A stretch of DNA of 64,000 nt, from assembly GCF_964204865.1 (NCBI RefSeq), contig NC_135255.1, forward strand, positions 496,001 through 560,000, read 5' to 3'. The notes under the pieces are model-generated. The model saw nothing but the letters and a program-made list of their open reading frames with translations, was not told the origin of the DNA and ran no database searches. Each line of letters begins with the position of its first letter. Within the stretch, counting starts at the first letter, position 1. Source of the stretch: Styela clava (taxonomy: Eukaryota > Chordata > Ascidiacea > Stolidobranchia > Styelidae). This document shows, piece by piece, positions 12,247-36,632 of this stretch. Made by a program: the position numbers and the translations under genes.

Positions 12247-13578
12247 TCAGTCAATCATAATTTATTAGGTAGATTACGAAAAATATTGCATACATGTAAC
12301 TAACAACAAAAAATACTTTAATTGTGTGACAGGAGTCGCGAGTGACCACGAAAGCAGCGACACCAACAACGCTGATTTACATTAGCGAATAAATTTTATG
12401 TAATAAGTTAATAACCACAAGCAGTTTACAACAAGAACAGCATAAAAAGCTACATCCATATATAGAAGCTATCAAACGTATTTATTTTTAAGCAAGGAAG
12501 TCACAAATTACCATCGTGAGCACGAAAACACAAATAAATCAGTTATTTCTCACTTAGAAATTTACCGGAAAAGTCAAGAAAATTAAATAAATGTACAATA
12601 TGTACATAACATAGTGAACAGAAATATTATTCTTTTTTCAGTTTATGTGGTTATGTATTTGAACAAAGGCAATATTATTTCTAGACACAGGACTACGTCT
12701 ACGACACTAACGAATGTCCGAAAAAAATAAAATAAATGATACTCATTAAATCAACTGCAATATCTAATTCACTTTCTTTTGAATTGTTTTCGAAATATCT
12801 CGAAAATCGACTTTTCCTCTATAAGTGTACTGTGATTTTTGCAGTCTTGCATAAATTATTTTGACTATTTTTCTTACACTTGCAATTTGCCAACTCAAGA
12901 ACTGATTTGAGGGCCACATGCTTCTTCAGTGAATCATTGTTGGGTGAAAGAGTATAATCCTTATGTTTGGAACATTGCCGTTTCTTTTGTAGTACAGTAT
13001 CTAAAATGAGGAAGGAAATCATATTTGGAACAGCATGAGTGTAAAAATACCACTAAATACTAACTAATAACTTGAATACATAATGCATTTTATCTGATGT
13101 ACTCAATGAGCGTATATATGCTCATTGCATGTACTACGGTCCAGCAGTGTTTGCATACCATTACTAGACTATATCTACACTAAATTTTGATATATCACAG
13201 TCTGAAATGCCCTATGACAGTATGAGTATGGACTATAGACTATATTTTAAAACATCAACTGTCTGTCTACAATTTGATTTCTCACCTCTCAATGTTTCCA
13301 ATGCTACTTTTCTTTCCACTCCGGCATAACTTATCATTGCTTCCCAGGTTCTTGTCGACTATGAATTTAGATTTAGACCAACCGACATTAGTAAAGTTGA
13401 TTATTTTCTTCTCTTTCACACAACCGTGCATTACTGAAACAGCCATTAATTTCTATTTCCAAATATGCTGTGGCCTATATAGTAGTATAAGTCTGCTGAA
13501 TAGTCAAGAAGAGTCATTAAATTAATCATAAACTTTTTATGCAAGCCAGAAAATATCGTTGTTTGTGACATATTATTC
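12247..13578. other. AT-rich non-coding stretch, nothing recognised
   Basis: Short open frames only, without domains. No inverted termini or target duplications were identified in this 1.3 kb inside the foldback structure. Confidence 0.4.
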
Positions 13579-14000
13579 GGGTCTCGTGTAGTTTCGTACC
13601 TAACGTACTTCTAGTGGGCGTAGCATAACAATTTTTTGATATGTCAATCCTAACCCCCATCTGACTACGCCATCCAAAAATTAAATCACTACGACATCAC
13701 AATCACGGCATAGAGCTTGCCAAATATACGCACGATCGACCGAAACGGCATTGGCGCCGACGATAAAAAACTGACTGACGTTATCGGTCTCTCTCCTATT
13801 GGAATCGTTGCGACGAGAAAACGAGAGAACTAACTGTTCGATTTCGGGTGCTCGTTTGCGCGTCTTGGATGACAGTTCGTATAGTTTGAAGGGCTCTATT
13901 ACGTCACTGTGACCTCGTAATGACGTAATTTTTGGATGGTGTAGTCAGGTGGGGGTTAGGATTGATACGTGAAAAAAAGGTAAGAAACTACATGAGACCC
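13579..14000. mobile_element. 422-bp MITE with long terminal inverted repeats
   Basis: The left end GGGTCTCGTGTAGTTTCGTA and the right end (reverse complement GGGTCTCATGTAGTTTCTTA) begin inverted arms of roughly 80-105 bp. Both include the words AGTGGGCGTAGC or its diverged partner, CCTAACCCCCA and TGACTACGCCATCC. A 100-bp core lies between the arms. A shorter member of the same family is at 15718-15824. Confidence 0.8.
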
Positions 14001-14470
14001 TAACAACGTCTTATGAGCTAGTGCTCAACTAAAATTGCTATTTATGGTAAGGATATACAAGTGTTTGATATCTTACTTATACTTTTCAACACCTCCTTAG
14101 AATAACTGAACTAATAATAACTGAAAAAAACTATGGAAAGGCTACTCAACGCAAAAGCGAGCAGTAGTAGTACATCTGATATTCATCCGACCACTGGGGA
14201 TCCACCTACAGCTGACTAATTTGATTGTTACGTCATGCAGAAGTCTGCGTTCATTGGCCCATGATACCGGAAAAGCAGAGCAAATAGGACAGATGGTAAC
14301 ACATATTTATTGTAGTAAAAGCGTCTTTTCTGTAAAACGTGCAACTTTTGAAAGTGGGAACAAGGCAATATTTGTTACTAAATTTCTAAGAAACATTTTA
14401 AAATCATTTTCAGGTAGTTACCTTATGTGCGCTACGAAACTGAAAGATAAATGGCCTCGGCTCGCGGCCT

Positions 14471-15563
14471 AATTGATATGTATACCAATTTCCTGAGAAA
14501 ATGTCAGAAAAAAACACTTAAATAGAAACTCCGAATTGGCGCGAATGGATTATTTATTAAAAATTCTCTCGATTTTTGTGATGTTTAGCGAAGGCCATTC
14601 TCGATTTTGATGAGAAATATGATCGCCGAAATGAATTTTTTTATTTTGATGACGTCACCACACTAAACTTCAAAGGTAAGAGCGAATCCCATAGAGCTCA
14701 AAGGAATTTTTTAAATAAATAATAGTAGCCTAATAGCCAAAACCGGATTTAGACAATAAGGGGCGCAGGACTATGCTGTTTTTGAGAGCCTTTACATTGA
14801 CTGCATAAAATTCAATGTGATGTCATACTATACGTTTCTTGAGATTGTGTTATGTATTATGTCGTCATAACTTTAAATTTTATATTGCGTTGTTATATTT
14901 TATATTTATAGGTACGAAATTTTAGTAGCGGACAAGATAGTACGCTAGTGATCACCTACGTCAAATCAAAAAAACACATTATAACGGCAAAAACGGTCAG
15001 TTAATTTAAATTAGCATAGTTTGTTTTTAGGATTAAAGGGTTACACCTACAAAACTGGAGTTATACTTTTTGATTCTTTGTTTTTTAATTTGATTTTTTA
15101 CTTTTCCAAGAGTGTTTTGAAATTCTACAAAATCGTTTATTAGACCTCCAAAACGGTAAATAATTTGCGGCAAAAAATTATTAACCTGATTTAAAAATAT
15201 TTCTGTACTATTTTAAACGGGTTTCATTCTGGAGACACATACTTTAGTAACAGTTGAATAAAGTTCAAAATAGAATGTCAAGGCCCATAGGTTTTAGCCT
15301 ACCTTGTCAATGGTAAAGCTGGTCCTGGTAACAGCCTTTCAGCGACAACAACAATGCTACGTCTCGGATATGTGTTAGGACTAGGATTAGACTTTATCAA
15401 TCTTCCCCAAAAGACTGATTTGAGACTAAAGAAAATATATATATCCACAGAGTAAAAGCTGACCGATTCGCAATTTTTGATATCTACAGATCTATATGTG
15501 CTGTATCATCATAATGCAGTATTATGAGTTTGTGACGCCCGATGTAGTTATATTTTTGTTTAT
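14471..15563. other. AT-rich non-coding stretch, nothing recognised
   Basis: No coding signal and no repeat partner noted within the window. Confidence 0.35.
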
Positions 15564-15632
15564 TGCCGTAACCGTGGTTCGTCATATGATTAAGCCGTCT
15601 TGTTGGCTTCCCTCTTTCTCGGGATAAATATG
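15564..15632 (-). repeat. partial copy of a dispersed short repeat (SINE/MITE-like)
   Basis: In reverse complement this reads CCCGAGAAAGAGGGAAGCC, then an AAGACGGCTTAATCATATGA block, matching the 5' portion of the fuller copies at 28444-28775 and 56268-56600. It is truncated, and its terminal GGGATAAATATG word runs directly into the tandem array that follows. Confidence 0.65.
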
Positions 15633-16145
15633 CGAGTCAGATCCCTGGGATAAATATGTACCGTAAGTCCTATTCCATTACAGCATTATCATTGAGAGAA
15701 ATATGTGAGTTATATCCGGGTCTCATGTAGTTTCGTACCTAACATACTTTTAGTGGGCGTAGCTTGACAATTTTTTCATGTATCAAACCTAACCCCCACC
15801 TGACTATGAAACTACACGAGACCCTTATACAGTTATACCTATCCTTGGTATAAATACACAAATATGTGGGACCCATCCTCGCTGTCCTTGGGTTAAATAT
15901 GTCTGTAGGCTATGCTGGAATGCGAGTCTTATTCCAGTATTCTTGGGATAAATATGTGAGTCCTATTATTGGGATAAATAGGCTATGTCAGTCCTATAAA
16001 TATGTCAAACCTATCCTTGGGATAAATATGTCAGTACCGTACCTGTACTGCGTTACTGTATTCGAGTCCTATCCTTCAGTCCTTGGGATAAACACAGAAA
16101 TATGTCAGTCCTATCCTCTGGATAAATATGTAAGTCCTATCCCAG
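15620..16145 (+). repeat. degenerate tandem array of a GGGATAAATATG..GTCCTATCC unit
   Basis: About a dozen irregular copies of CTTGGGATAAATATGTNAGTCCTATCC (about 25-45 bp apart) fill this stretch. The unit equals the terminal segment of the dispersed short repeat adjacent at 15564-15632, so the array probably grew from the end of that repeat. A MITE (15718-15824) interrupts it. Confidence 0.7.
15718..15824. mobile_element. short MITE of the 13579-14000 family inside the tandem array
   Basis: Begins GGGTCTCATGTAGTTTCGTA and ends GAAACTACACGAGACCC. Internally it keeps AGTGGGCGTAGC and CCTAACCCCCACCTGACTA. At 107 bp it has lost most of the left-arm/core sequence of the longer member. Array-type sequence lies on both sides, so the array predates the insertion. 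Confidence 0.75.
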
Positions 16146-29332
<13,187 letters not shown>

Positions 29333-30190
29333 CTTTTATCAGTTGAATATTTTAATTTGGAATTTGTAACCGTCTAATTTTCATTCAAGCTCTTCAAATA
29401 GTTATTTGATTTTGCCATCATATAAAGCAGATATCTCTGACAGCAGTTATAACGTGTTTTTAATTAGAAACAACAGTTGATGGATTATTCCAAAGATTAC
29501 CAGACTTGATAGTTATGTTCTATTTTTATGTACAAAACTGAAGTTTTCTGAAATCTCATGTAAGTTGTTACTTGTTACCTCAGCTTACCCCTGGAATGTC
29601 TTAATAATCTTTCAAATATCTGAGCTTATTCATTCTATTGAATTAATGTTATCTTGTTGAAGATTTCATCAGACAGCTTGAATGATTTGTTTTTTAGTCT
29701 GTTCGTTTATTCCGATGCCCACCTTCATTAATGGTTTCACCATTCACAAATGTCATTCTTTTTGATTTTTATAATCATATCCATATATGGGGGCATAAAT
29801 TGATGTCCTAGATGTGACGTGACATTAAGTTCTTGTTTTGCAATATTCAAATTATATACCAGTAATCCAGAACAGTGGGTATGTTATATTTTGATCGGTG
29901 TTGTTGAAATTTAGTTTGTACAATGTCGCTCTTGAAATCATTCTTGACTGATATGTTCCATAACTAGATTGTAATCTTCTTTGTATGCTAATTACTTGTT
30001 TTTTGAAGTTTTCATCGTACTTACTGTTCGAACAATCGTTTGGGGGAATATGCACTCATGTAGACATAGATGAAACATGCTCAACAAAAATGAACTGTTA
30101 ATAACAATATAGTTATAAGCTAACATTTGGTTGGAAGTGTGTATCTGCATGAATAAAATACTTCATTTAATTAATAAATATGAATGATTT
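29333..30190 (+). other. 3' UTR region of USP7
   Basis: AT-rich sequence after the USP7 stop. A canonical AATAAA at 30152-30157 is the best poly(A) signal candidate. A 12-base A run near 30187 is genomic. A second AATAAA at 30565-30570 is possible but lies in a repeated segment. Confidence 0.5.
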
Positions 30191-30447
30191 ATATTTAAAA
30201 AAAAAAAAGGTAAGGATACAGTTCGTAGTGCCTTTGTATTGAAAATTCGAATTTTATCAATTAAATTTTGCATTATTTTATCAATAATCTTAGAAATCAA
30301 CTGGAACTGCAACCTATTGTTTTGTATACTTTGATGTTTGGGATATTGTAATGTTTCATTGTATTCTATAGGTTATTTTCAGCTTTGTTATTTTGCTTTG
30401 CATTATGCTTGTTTATGTTCAATTCTACAATGCATGCTTGTTGTTTG

Positions 30448-31140
30448 GGCTGCTTTTGTTGTATAACAATCGATTGAACTTGTAACTTGATTTGGTTCTT
30501 GGTAGAATGTGTTGTATAATTATTATTGATGCTATTATAAGTCTTTAAATATTTCTTCTAGTTCAATAAATTAACTAGAACATTTTCTCAAATTGTTATG
30601 TGAATGGTCAACATCTTTGCAGCTGTCACAAGCTATTGCGCCCTGTGGTGTCTGTATCAACACCGCGTTCAATATTTCTTCATGTAGGCCATAAACTAGG
30701 GTTGCCACACCGTCCGGAAAATTCATGTCCGGAATTTAGGGTAAAATTTTGCGTCCGGGAAGAATTTAAAAAAAGCTCAGATGTCCGGAATTTTACTGTA
30801 TCTGTAATCGTACTGTGCACACTGCTAATACATAACATTATTTCGTGCCGTGCGCATATTTTTTACTACGAGGTGATGAAAATAGTCATGCACTGTCCGG
30901 AATTTTGCTTTTTCAAATGTGGTGACCCTACTATAAACTGTCCCTGCAAACACTCATTTCATTAGGTGACAAAAACGGGAATTTGAAAGACGAGTTTATG
31001 CGTCAATGTTGGGTCATCAAAGACCTAAAATGGCTGGTGGCCAAAAAAACAAACACTTTGAAAACGCATTTCTTGTGAAGTCCGATTTACTGTCAGTCAT
31101 TGTTGTATCGGAAGAAAATAAAAGCCATTGACTTGAATTG
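30448..31140 (+). repeat. local duplication, copy 1 (interrupted)
   Basis: Matches 31602-32054 from GGCTGCTTTTGTTGTATAAC through TTGTATCGGAAGAAA and TTGACTTGAATT, with moderate divergence. Copy 1 is longer because it holds the hAT-type insertion at 30697-30930. The unit has no recognised coding content. Confidence 0.8.
30697..30930 (+). mobile_element. 234-bp hAT-type element, CCGGA-rich
   Basis: The ends are TAGGGTTGCCACAC and GTGGTGACCCTA. The flanks CCATAAAC (30689-30696) and CTATAAAC (30931-30938) match at 7 of 8 positions. The interior carries repeated GTCCGGAATTT words. The uninterrupted copy-2 site reads GTCATAAATTGT, confirming the insertion boundaries. A second member lies inverted at 32256-32466. 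Confidence 0.85.
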
Positions 31141-31601
31141 ATCTTAACCAGAATTCCTGTCGAAGAAACTGCGCACAAACGTTTCTGTCCGCAACTGAAT
31201 GCCGCTTTAGGAACGAGTAACTTGCACTTATCATAATTGGGATTACGAAAACTGCAATTTTTGTCTCATCAGGTTTCGGCTTTCAACCCGAATATTTTAT
31301 ACCAAAGTGGTCCAAACTCTGGCACGCAGGCCGCATGTTTTTTTTAACTATTAACTCTGTCTGGAATCCAAAGATTAAAACAATTTTCTAACCCCGATGT
31401 CAGACATGATAGTCTATTCGTTAATATCACGGAATTTCAAGATTGTTTCTAAAGTGATCAGTATGGTCACGTGTCTCCGTGGGTCGTTAGCAGCAGAAAG
31501 CTGTTTAATAAATCCCAGAGTAGCGTCTCCCCATTTACCAGGCGTAGTTCGGAGATTACCTTGTCAATTTCAAACAACTCTACTACACTCGCAACGGCCG
31601 T

Positions 31602-32054
31602 GGCTGCTTTTGTTGTATAACAATCGATTGAACTTGTAACTTGATTTGGTTCTTGGTAGAATGTGTTGTATAATTATTATTGATGCTATTATAAGTCTTT
31701 AAATATTTCTTCTAGTTCAATAAAATAACTAGAACATTTTCGCAAAACTTTATCTGAATGGTCGACATCTTTACAGCTGTCACAAGCTATTGCGCCCTGT
31801 CCTGTCTGTATCAACCTGCGTTTAGTATTCCTTCATGCAGGTCATAAATTGTATATTCTAGCGCAGTTTGCCCTTGCAGCCACTCATTTAATTTAAGGAC
31901 AAAAAAACGGGAATTTGTAAGATGAGTGTAAGCGTCAATGTTGGATTATCAAAATGGCTAAACGAAAACACTTTGAAAACGCGTTTCTTATGAAGTTCAA
32001 TTCACTGTCAGTCAGTGTTGTATCGGAAGAAAGTGATATCAGTTGACTTGAATT
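31602..32054 (+). repeat. local duplication, copy 2 (uninterrupted)
   Basis: Direct repeat of 30448-31140 without the inserted element. Roughly 460 bp of unique sequence (31141-31601) separates the two copies. Confidence 0.8.
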
Positions 32055-32091
32055 AGTAAATAGTAATAACCCGGATTCACGGACGACCAGA

Positions 32092-32490
32092 AATATGTGT
32101 ACCAATATCGAGGTAACTAATTTTGTTCGCCTACCCTACATCAAGTTGTGTAAGTAAAGGGACTAACCCTATGGGCATGGGTATAACCACTTGGATTACA
32201 CAGACAGTCCCGACTCTTAAAAGAACTAAAATCGGAATAAAATTATGGCCTAACCTAGGGTCACCATATTTGAAAAAGCAAAATTCCGGACAGTTCATGA
32301 CTTTTTCATGACCTCGTAGTAAAAAATATGTGCACGGTACGAAATAACAATGTTCTTTATTAGCGGTGTGCACAGTACGATTACAGATGCAGTAAAATTC
32401 CGGATTCCGGACATTTAAGCATTTTTCAAATTCTTCCGGAATTTTCCGGACGGTATGGCAACCCTACCTAACCTAACCTGGTACACATGC
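32092..32490 (+). repeat. dispersed repeat carrying a hAT-type insertion
   Basis: Inverted partner of 27361-27540. The left part runs GAGGTAACTAATTTTGTTCG to AAAATCGGAATAAAATTATG. The right part is CTAACCTGGTACACATG after the insertion at 32256-32466. The words CCCTAACCTGGTACACAT also appear at 43626-43643, next to the large composite element. Confidence 0.7.
32256..32466 (-). mobile_element. 211-bp hAT-type element, CCGGA-rich
   Basis: Same family as 30697-30930 in reverse orientation. It starts TAGGGTCACCATATTTGAAA and ends TATGGCAACCCTA. It is flanked by CCTAACC on both sides (32249-32255 and 32467-32473), a duplication of at least 7 bp. Confidence 0.85.
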
Positions 32491-33920
32491 TACGGGAGTA
32501 CCGATTCACGTCGAAGAAACTGCGTACTGACGTGAATACTCGCTCTCCTGAGATCGCCCTTGCTCATAGGAGGCTTTATAACGATCTCGAACATGAGTCC
32601 GATCTCTTGCGATTATTGGTCACTATAAGTTGTAGACAACATGCCAGACCGGGACACATCTTCGTTATTTTACAGTGCGTCCTAAGAAGTCAGACGTATC
32701 AAATAGATTTGGCAAATCCCAAAATTATAAGTTTTTTAATTTCTACGTTTATGAAGAATTCGTTGTGTTGTTTTTATTTATACGCAAATGTGCGGTACAA
32801 AAAAAAAGATCGTAGAAATGTATATACACCCAGAACTCAAGAAGTGCATACTCCCGAGCTAGACTGACCATCGGCTATTGTCATACGACAGAAATTTCAC
32901 ACAGATTATAAAGTGCAGGTTACAAAAGTAAAGTATATATTGCAAATTGGCAGTTGCTGCACAACCTGCTGCTTCGCTGCAGGCGCGGCGGTAATTGAGT
33001 GATCGGACAGTGATTTTGTTCAATGGTGGCGGTATGTTAGTCGTTGATGGTGGCAGATAGTTTATTTTGAAAACTCCGTAATACACACAAGTTAAAATTG
33101 GGGAATATTCTGGAGAGCTAGAAAGGCCTTGAAAAATTTTAAAACATGAGAAATATTATATGTCCGCTCACCGACACATAAAAAAATTTCAAACACACAT
33201 AAACCTAGACAAACGAGTAAGAAATAAACAAACCTGGAAATACGCGAATATATTGAACTTTCGGGCTGTGATACTTTTGAAACACTTAAGATAATATTGA
33301 CTAATTTAATCCAATATAAAGATAACGTGTGGAATGTGATGAAATGATGAAGATAGTCAAAAGCCATGAAAAACTACGCTGATTGGACATTGATCGAAGC
33401 TGGGGATAACATAAACAGTCAAATGTAACGAATATTTGATGATGAATTCCATAAAAAAGACTACTTACACTTACACAAAGCACAACTGAAGGCGGAACGC
33501 CAGGGCGTGGAATGCTCTTGTCATATTTTACTTCGTTTGTTGTTGGTTTCTTTTATGGTGCTTTTATTATTGTTGTTTATCGTCCAGTAGATTATTAGTT
33601 GAGTGCGTTCGTAATCACATTAATTTTATCACATATTGCGCATCACTTGTTTGTTGTAGGTTACAATTCTAGGTATTTCCATGTACAGATATAGTAGAAA
33701 CTAGAAAGTACGCCCCATGTTAAAACTCCACATCCACACCCAAGTGTTTATGCCCGAATTAATCTTTCGTGTCTCTTTTTTTTTAATTTACTTCAATGTA
33801 TTGTTTTCTGTTTGGGTTAAGTGGGCACGTGCACCAGCTCGTCTTAAATCTTTATTAAATTTTGCCCACTTTCCTGATTTTCCGTACATTTGTTTGTTTT
33901 GCCATGTATTGTTTTGTTGT
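32491..33920. other. non-coding stretch, nothing recognised
   Basis: Frames of 60-126 codons occur on both strands, but none carries a recognisable domain and they overlap one another. No exon chain could be built. Confidence 0.35.
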
Positions 33921-33960
33921 ATAATATTGGAAAATTGAAATAAACTCACTCACTCACTCA
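33921..33960 (+). repeat. LINE-like 3' tail ending in (ACTC)n
   Basis: GAAATAAACTCACTCACTCA followed by further ACTC units looks like the microsatellite-type 3' end of a non-LTR retrotransposon. A similar junction, GAAATAAACTATC followed by (TATC)n, is at about 58049-58085. The body upstream is too degraded to type. Confidence 0.4.
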
Positions 33961-34082
33961 AATTGATAAAATCGGCATATATGAGATAGATAAGTAATGC
34001 CCAGCATGCAACACTGTCATGTTTTTTTTACATTTTTTATTATAATGTTTTGAATAAAAATTTGGAAGACTGCTTCATCTAT

Positions 34083-34305
34083 TAGGGGTTCTCAACCTTT
34101 TTTCTGCCAAGTCACAAAAACGCAACATCACGAAAAATCTACGTTTCAATTGGCATCTAGTTTCAATCAACACGAATTTTCCTCTGGTAGTAATGAAGGA
34201 TATTAAAAAACAGCAACACACAAAACCTCGACTGCCGTCCAAGTACCCCTGGAAATCTTTTCTTGAACCCCTGGGGGTTCGCGAACCCCAGGTTGAGAAC
34301 CGCTG
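34083..34305. mobile_element. 223-bp hAT-type element (GGTTCTCAACC ends)
   Basis: Starts TAGGGGTTCTCAACC and ends GGTTGAGAACCGCTG, an inverted pair with one or two mismatches. The subterminal region GAACCCCTGGGGGTTCGCGA is itself palindromic. ATCTAT lies directly at both borders (34077-34082 and 34306-34311). Confidence 0.75.
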
Positions 34306-34605
34306 ATCTATAGATACCCGTACTGGGATTCCACGTTTACCTGGTACATTGGTATCATTCACTCCTATTGAGTGTCACTGTTCAGCATTATATCCGGACT
34401 GGATCATTATTCTTGCCATAACATTTCCGTGGTACATCTCTCCATCCCCGTTACTAATTTTTTATACGCCGGCACACATCCCTAATCTATGCTCCAGTTT
34501 CCAGTACTCAAATATTTACAGCTACCAGTGGTATTACGTGGTAGATGATCACATGAAATGCATGAATTATGCCAATTCCAAAGTTGGTTTATATAACAGT
34601 GTAAC

Positions 34606-34765
34606 GAACTCTAGAATCAGCTCGTTACTTGTCGATCTTGATCGGTAAGTATGTTGATAGGTATTTGTCTGTATGTCTGTGTGTTAGATGCACGAGATAT
34701 CTCACGAAAGCGAGGTTCAATCTGCTCCAAATTTTGCATGTGCATTCATCTTAGTGTAGCGTACC
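34606..34765 (+). repeat. dispersed repeat, inverted partner at 44745-44890
   Basis: Shares, in reverse complement, ATCGGTAAGTATGTTGATAG, GTATTTGTCTGT, TTAGATGCACGAGATATCTC and CAATCTGCTCCA with 44745-44890. Type unknown; it abuts the inverted repeat at 34787. Confidence 0.7.
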
Positions 34766-34786
34766 GGCAATGTATGAAATAACAAG

Positions 34787-35165
34787 AGAGCTACGCCCAA
34801 ATATATGGACACGTCTGTTCACAGTACGGTTTACCGTACCGTCAGATCACAGTCTACAAATATATTCACACCAAGCGAAGCAGTACAGTAGGACACAAAA
34901 TGGCGTCCGATGTCCGCAGAACGTTTAATGACGTCATAGCAAACAAAAACAAATCTCACAGAGCTAACAGAAATATTTAAAATGAATAAAAGTAATAGCC
35001 TTCTGGGGAAAAATTTTATCTTCAACCACTGGAAATTTCAAAGCAATTGGTCCAGTATTCGAAGAGAAAAGCGATTTTTTTTTAAAATGATGGAGACAAA
35101 TAATAACAATAACAACAAAATTTTGAAACGATCGTTATGTCCACTACGTGTCCAATTATCCAGGT
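34787..35165 (-). repeat. inverted partner of the repeat at 11233-11890
   Basis: Runs ACAAGAGAGCTACGCCCAAA to CATAACGATCGTTTCAA in reverse orientation. It lacks the internal duplication present in the 11-kb copy, so it is closer to a simple unit (about 380 bp). Confidence 0.75.
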
Positions 35166-36040
35166 TCAGAATATCTTCTAATATGATCTGACCTCTAGTT
35201 TCCCTCTCAATAGTCCAAGTCTTTACGCTGTTTTATGTCATTTATTTAACAACTCAAACAGTGAACGATCCAAAACAACCAAACACTCCAAAGGAACGAA
35301 GAGCATAAAATAAAAATAACAGATACCAGGCAGTAAAAAGGCAAGAAAGACCATATACACCATAAAAAACACTGACGAACTCTGAAATCGAAGAGACTTT
35401 CAATCGAAACTAAATGACCCCTAGAATCCAGTACAATAAACTAGCTACTACCATTTGCAGAACAGGCCGAAAATACCTTATGACAGGCATTTTTAAAAGA
35501 CGACGAACAATTCTATAGGGTGCACAACATTTGAATAGTACTAATAAAAGCTAATTTCATGATAAAACTGAAAATACTACACTACGGTAAATGAACTGTA
35601 ATGGCACTGTACTCAAACAATGACATGGTCCCTACGTCAGCCCACTGTCCAGCACAAAACATCCAACAGTCACACAACCACAGACAAACATCCCCGAAGA
35701 CCAGAGGCACCCACACAGACACTGTAACAAATTTGCAATTTGTCACTTTAAATCATCGAATATTGCCACAATTAGCCTTAAAACCTTGACTTTCGACTTA
35801 GCAGCTGTAAATTTCAACGAGCATAAAATGATTCATACTCACGGGACAAATGAAATCATTGCTATTTTTAGACATAAAACTAGGTCATTTCATAACTTTA
35901 CAAGATAATTGACCTAAATAACCATGCCGATGAAATAAGAAATCATCGTGCGCATCCAAAATTCCTCCTATCAAAAACGAGACAAACTTGAATTTGATTG
36001 GTCAAGAAAAACCTTCTTCCCGGAAAAGTAATAAATAAAG
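35166..36040. other. AT-rich stretch, nothing recognised
   Basis: No coding signal or repeat partner seen. The upstream boundary of the retrotransposon LTR may fall near its right end. Confidence 0.3.
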
Positions 36041-36632
36041 ATAGACAAATTATCCTCTAAATTGAGAAACCCCCAATTCCATATAAATAGACTTATCGGA
36101 ACAAAGAAGTTAGAGAGAGAGGAGTGGTGAACGATAGGAGAAAGGTTAGCTGTTCTGGCTAATCCAGCTGTTATCTTATGGGCAATACTATTTAAGGTAC
36201 AATTATAATTATGCTTTACCTTAGGGACAATGCTATTTAGGGTGTAAATTGTATTTTATGCTTTAAGTCGTGTTTTATAATTTCTTGTTAATGTAAATTT
36301 TAATGGTTTAAACGGAGCAATAAAATAACATTAAAGTAAAGATATTGAGTCGATCTGTTATATAAAATTAGCAGGAACTCCCAATTGAGCTCGTATAACT
36401 TCTGATTAATATAATTGTTTTATATCGGAGTCTAGACAGTCGGAGCACAATATATACCGAAGTAGTATCTATCAACTGACGGAGAAGATAACCAAATAGA
36501 AGCTTTTGGCTACACTGGTGATCCCGAATTGGGAACAAAAATTAGCGACAAAACAATGAGGTTGGTAAATTAATTTACTTATTGTTTCTACAATATAGTT
36601 TTAGATGTTAGTATTAATAAAAGCATTAGATG

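Larger units (their letters stand above)
10892..14470. mobile_element. 3.6-kb foldback structure with about 248-bp inverted arms
   Basis: 10892-11140 and 14224-14470 are inverted copies. The outer ends are AGGCCGCGAGGCGAGG and, reverse-complemented, AGGCCGCGAGCCGAGG. The inner ends are CTGCATGACGTAACAATT and AATTGTTACGTCATGCAG with small differences. A third, shorter copy of the outer end in direct orientation lies at about 11967-12035. Between the arms are other repeats (11233-11890, 12176-12246, 13579-14000) and no transposase frame. This could be one large terminal-inverted-repeat element with nested insertions, or two insertions of one short family in opposite orientation. Confidence 0.6.

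Noticed and set aside
15620-16145. 122-codon frame through the GGGATAAATATG array as a repeat-rich protein
   Set aside because: The frame is kept open only by the repeat; unit spacing is irregular, not a multiple of three, and codes for nothing recognisable.
30600-30965. 121-codon frame at 30.6 kb as a gene
   Set aside because: It runs across the border of a duplicated segment and a hAT-type insertion, so it is accidental.
34831-35025. 64-codon frame nearly identical to one at 11641-11835 as a conserved protein
   Set aside because: Both lie in the two inverted copies of one dispersed repeat, which explains the identity; no codon-level constraint was evident and the repeat boundaries extend well beyond the frame.
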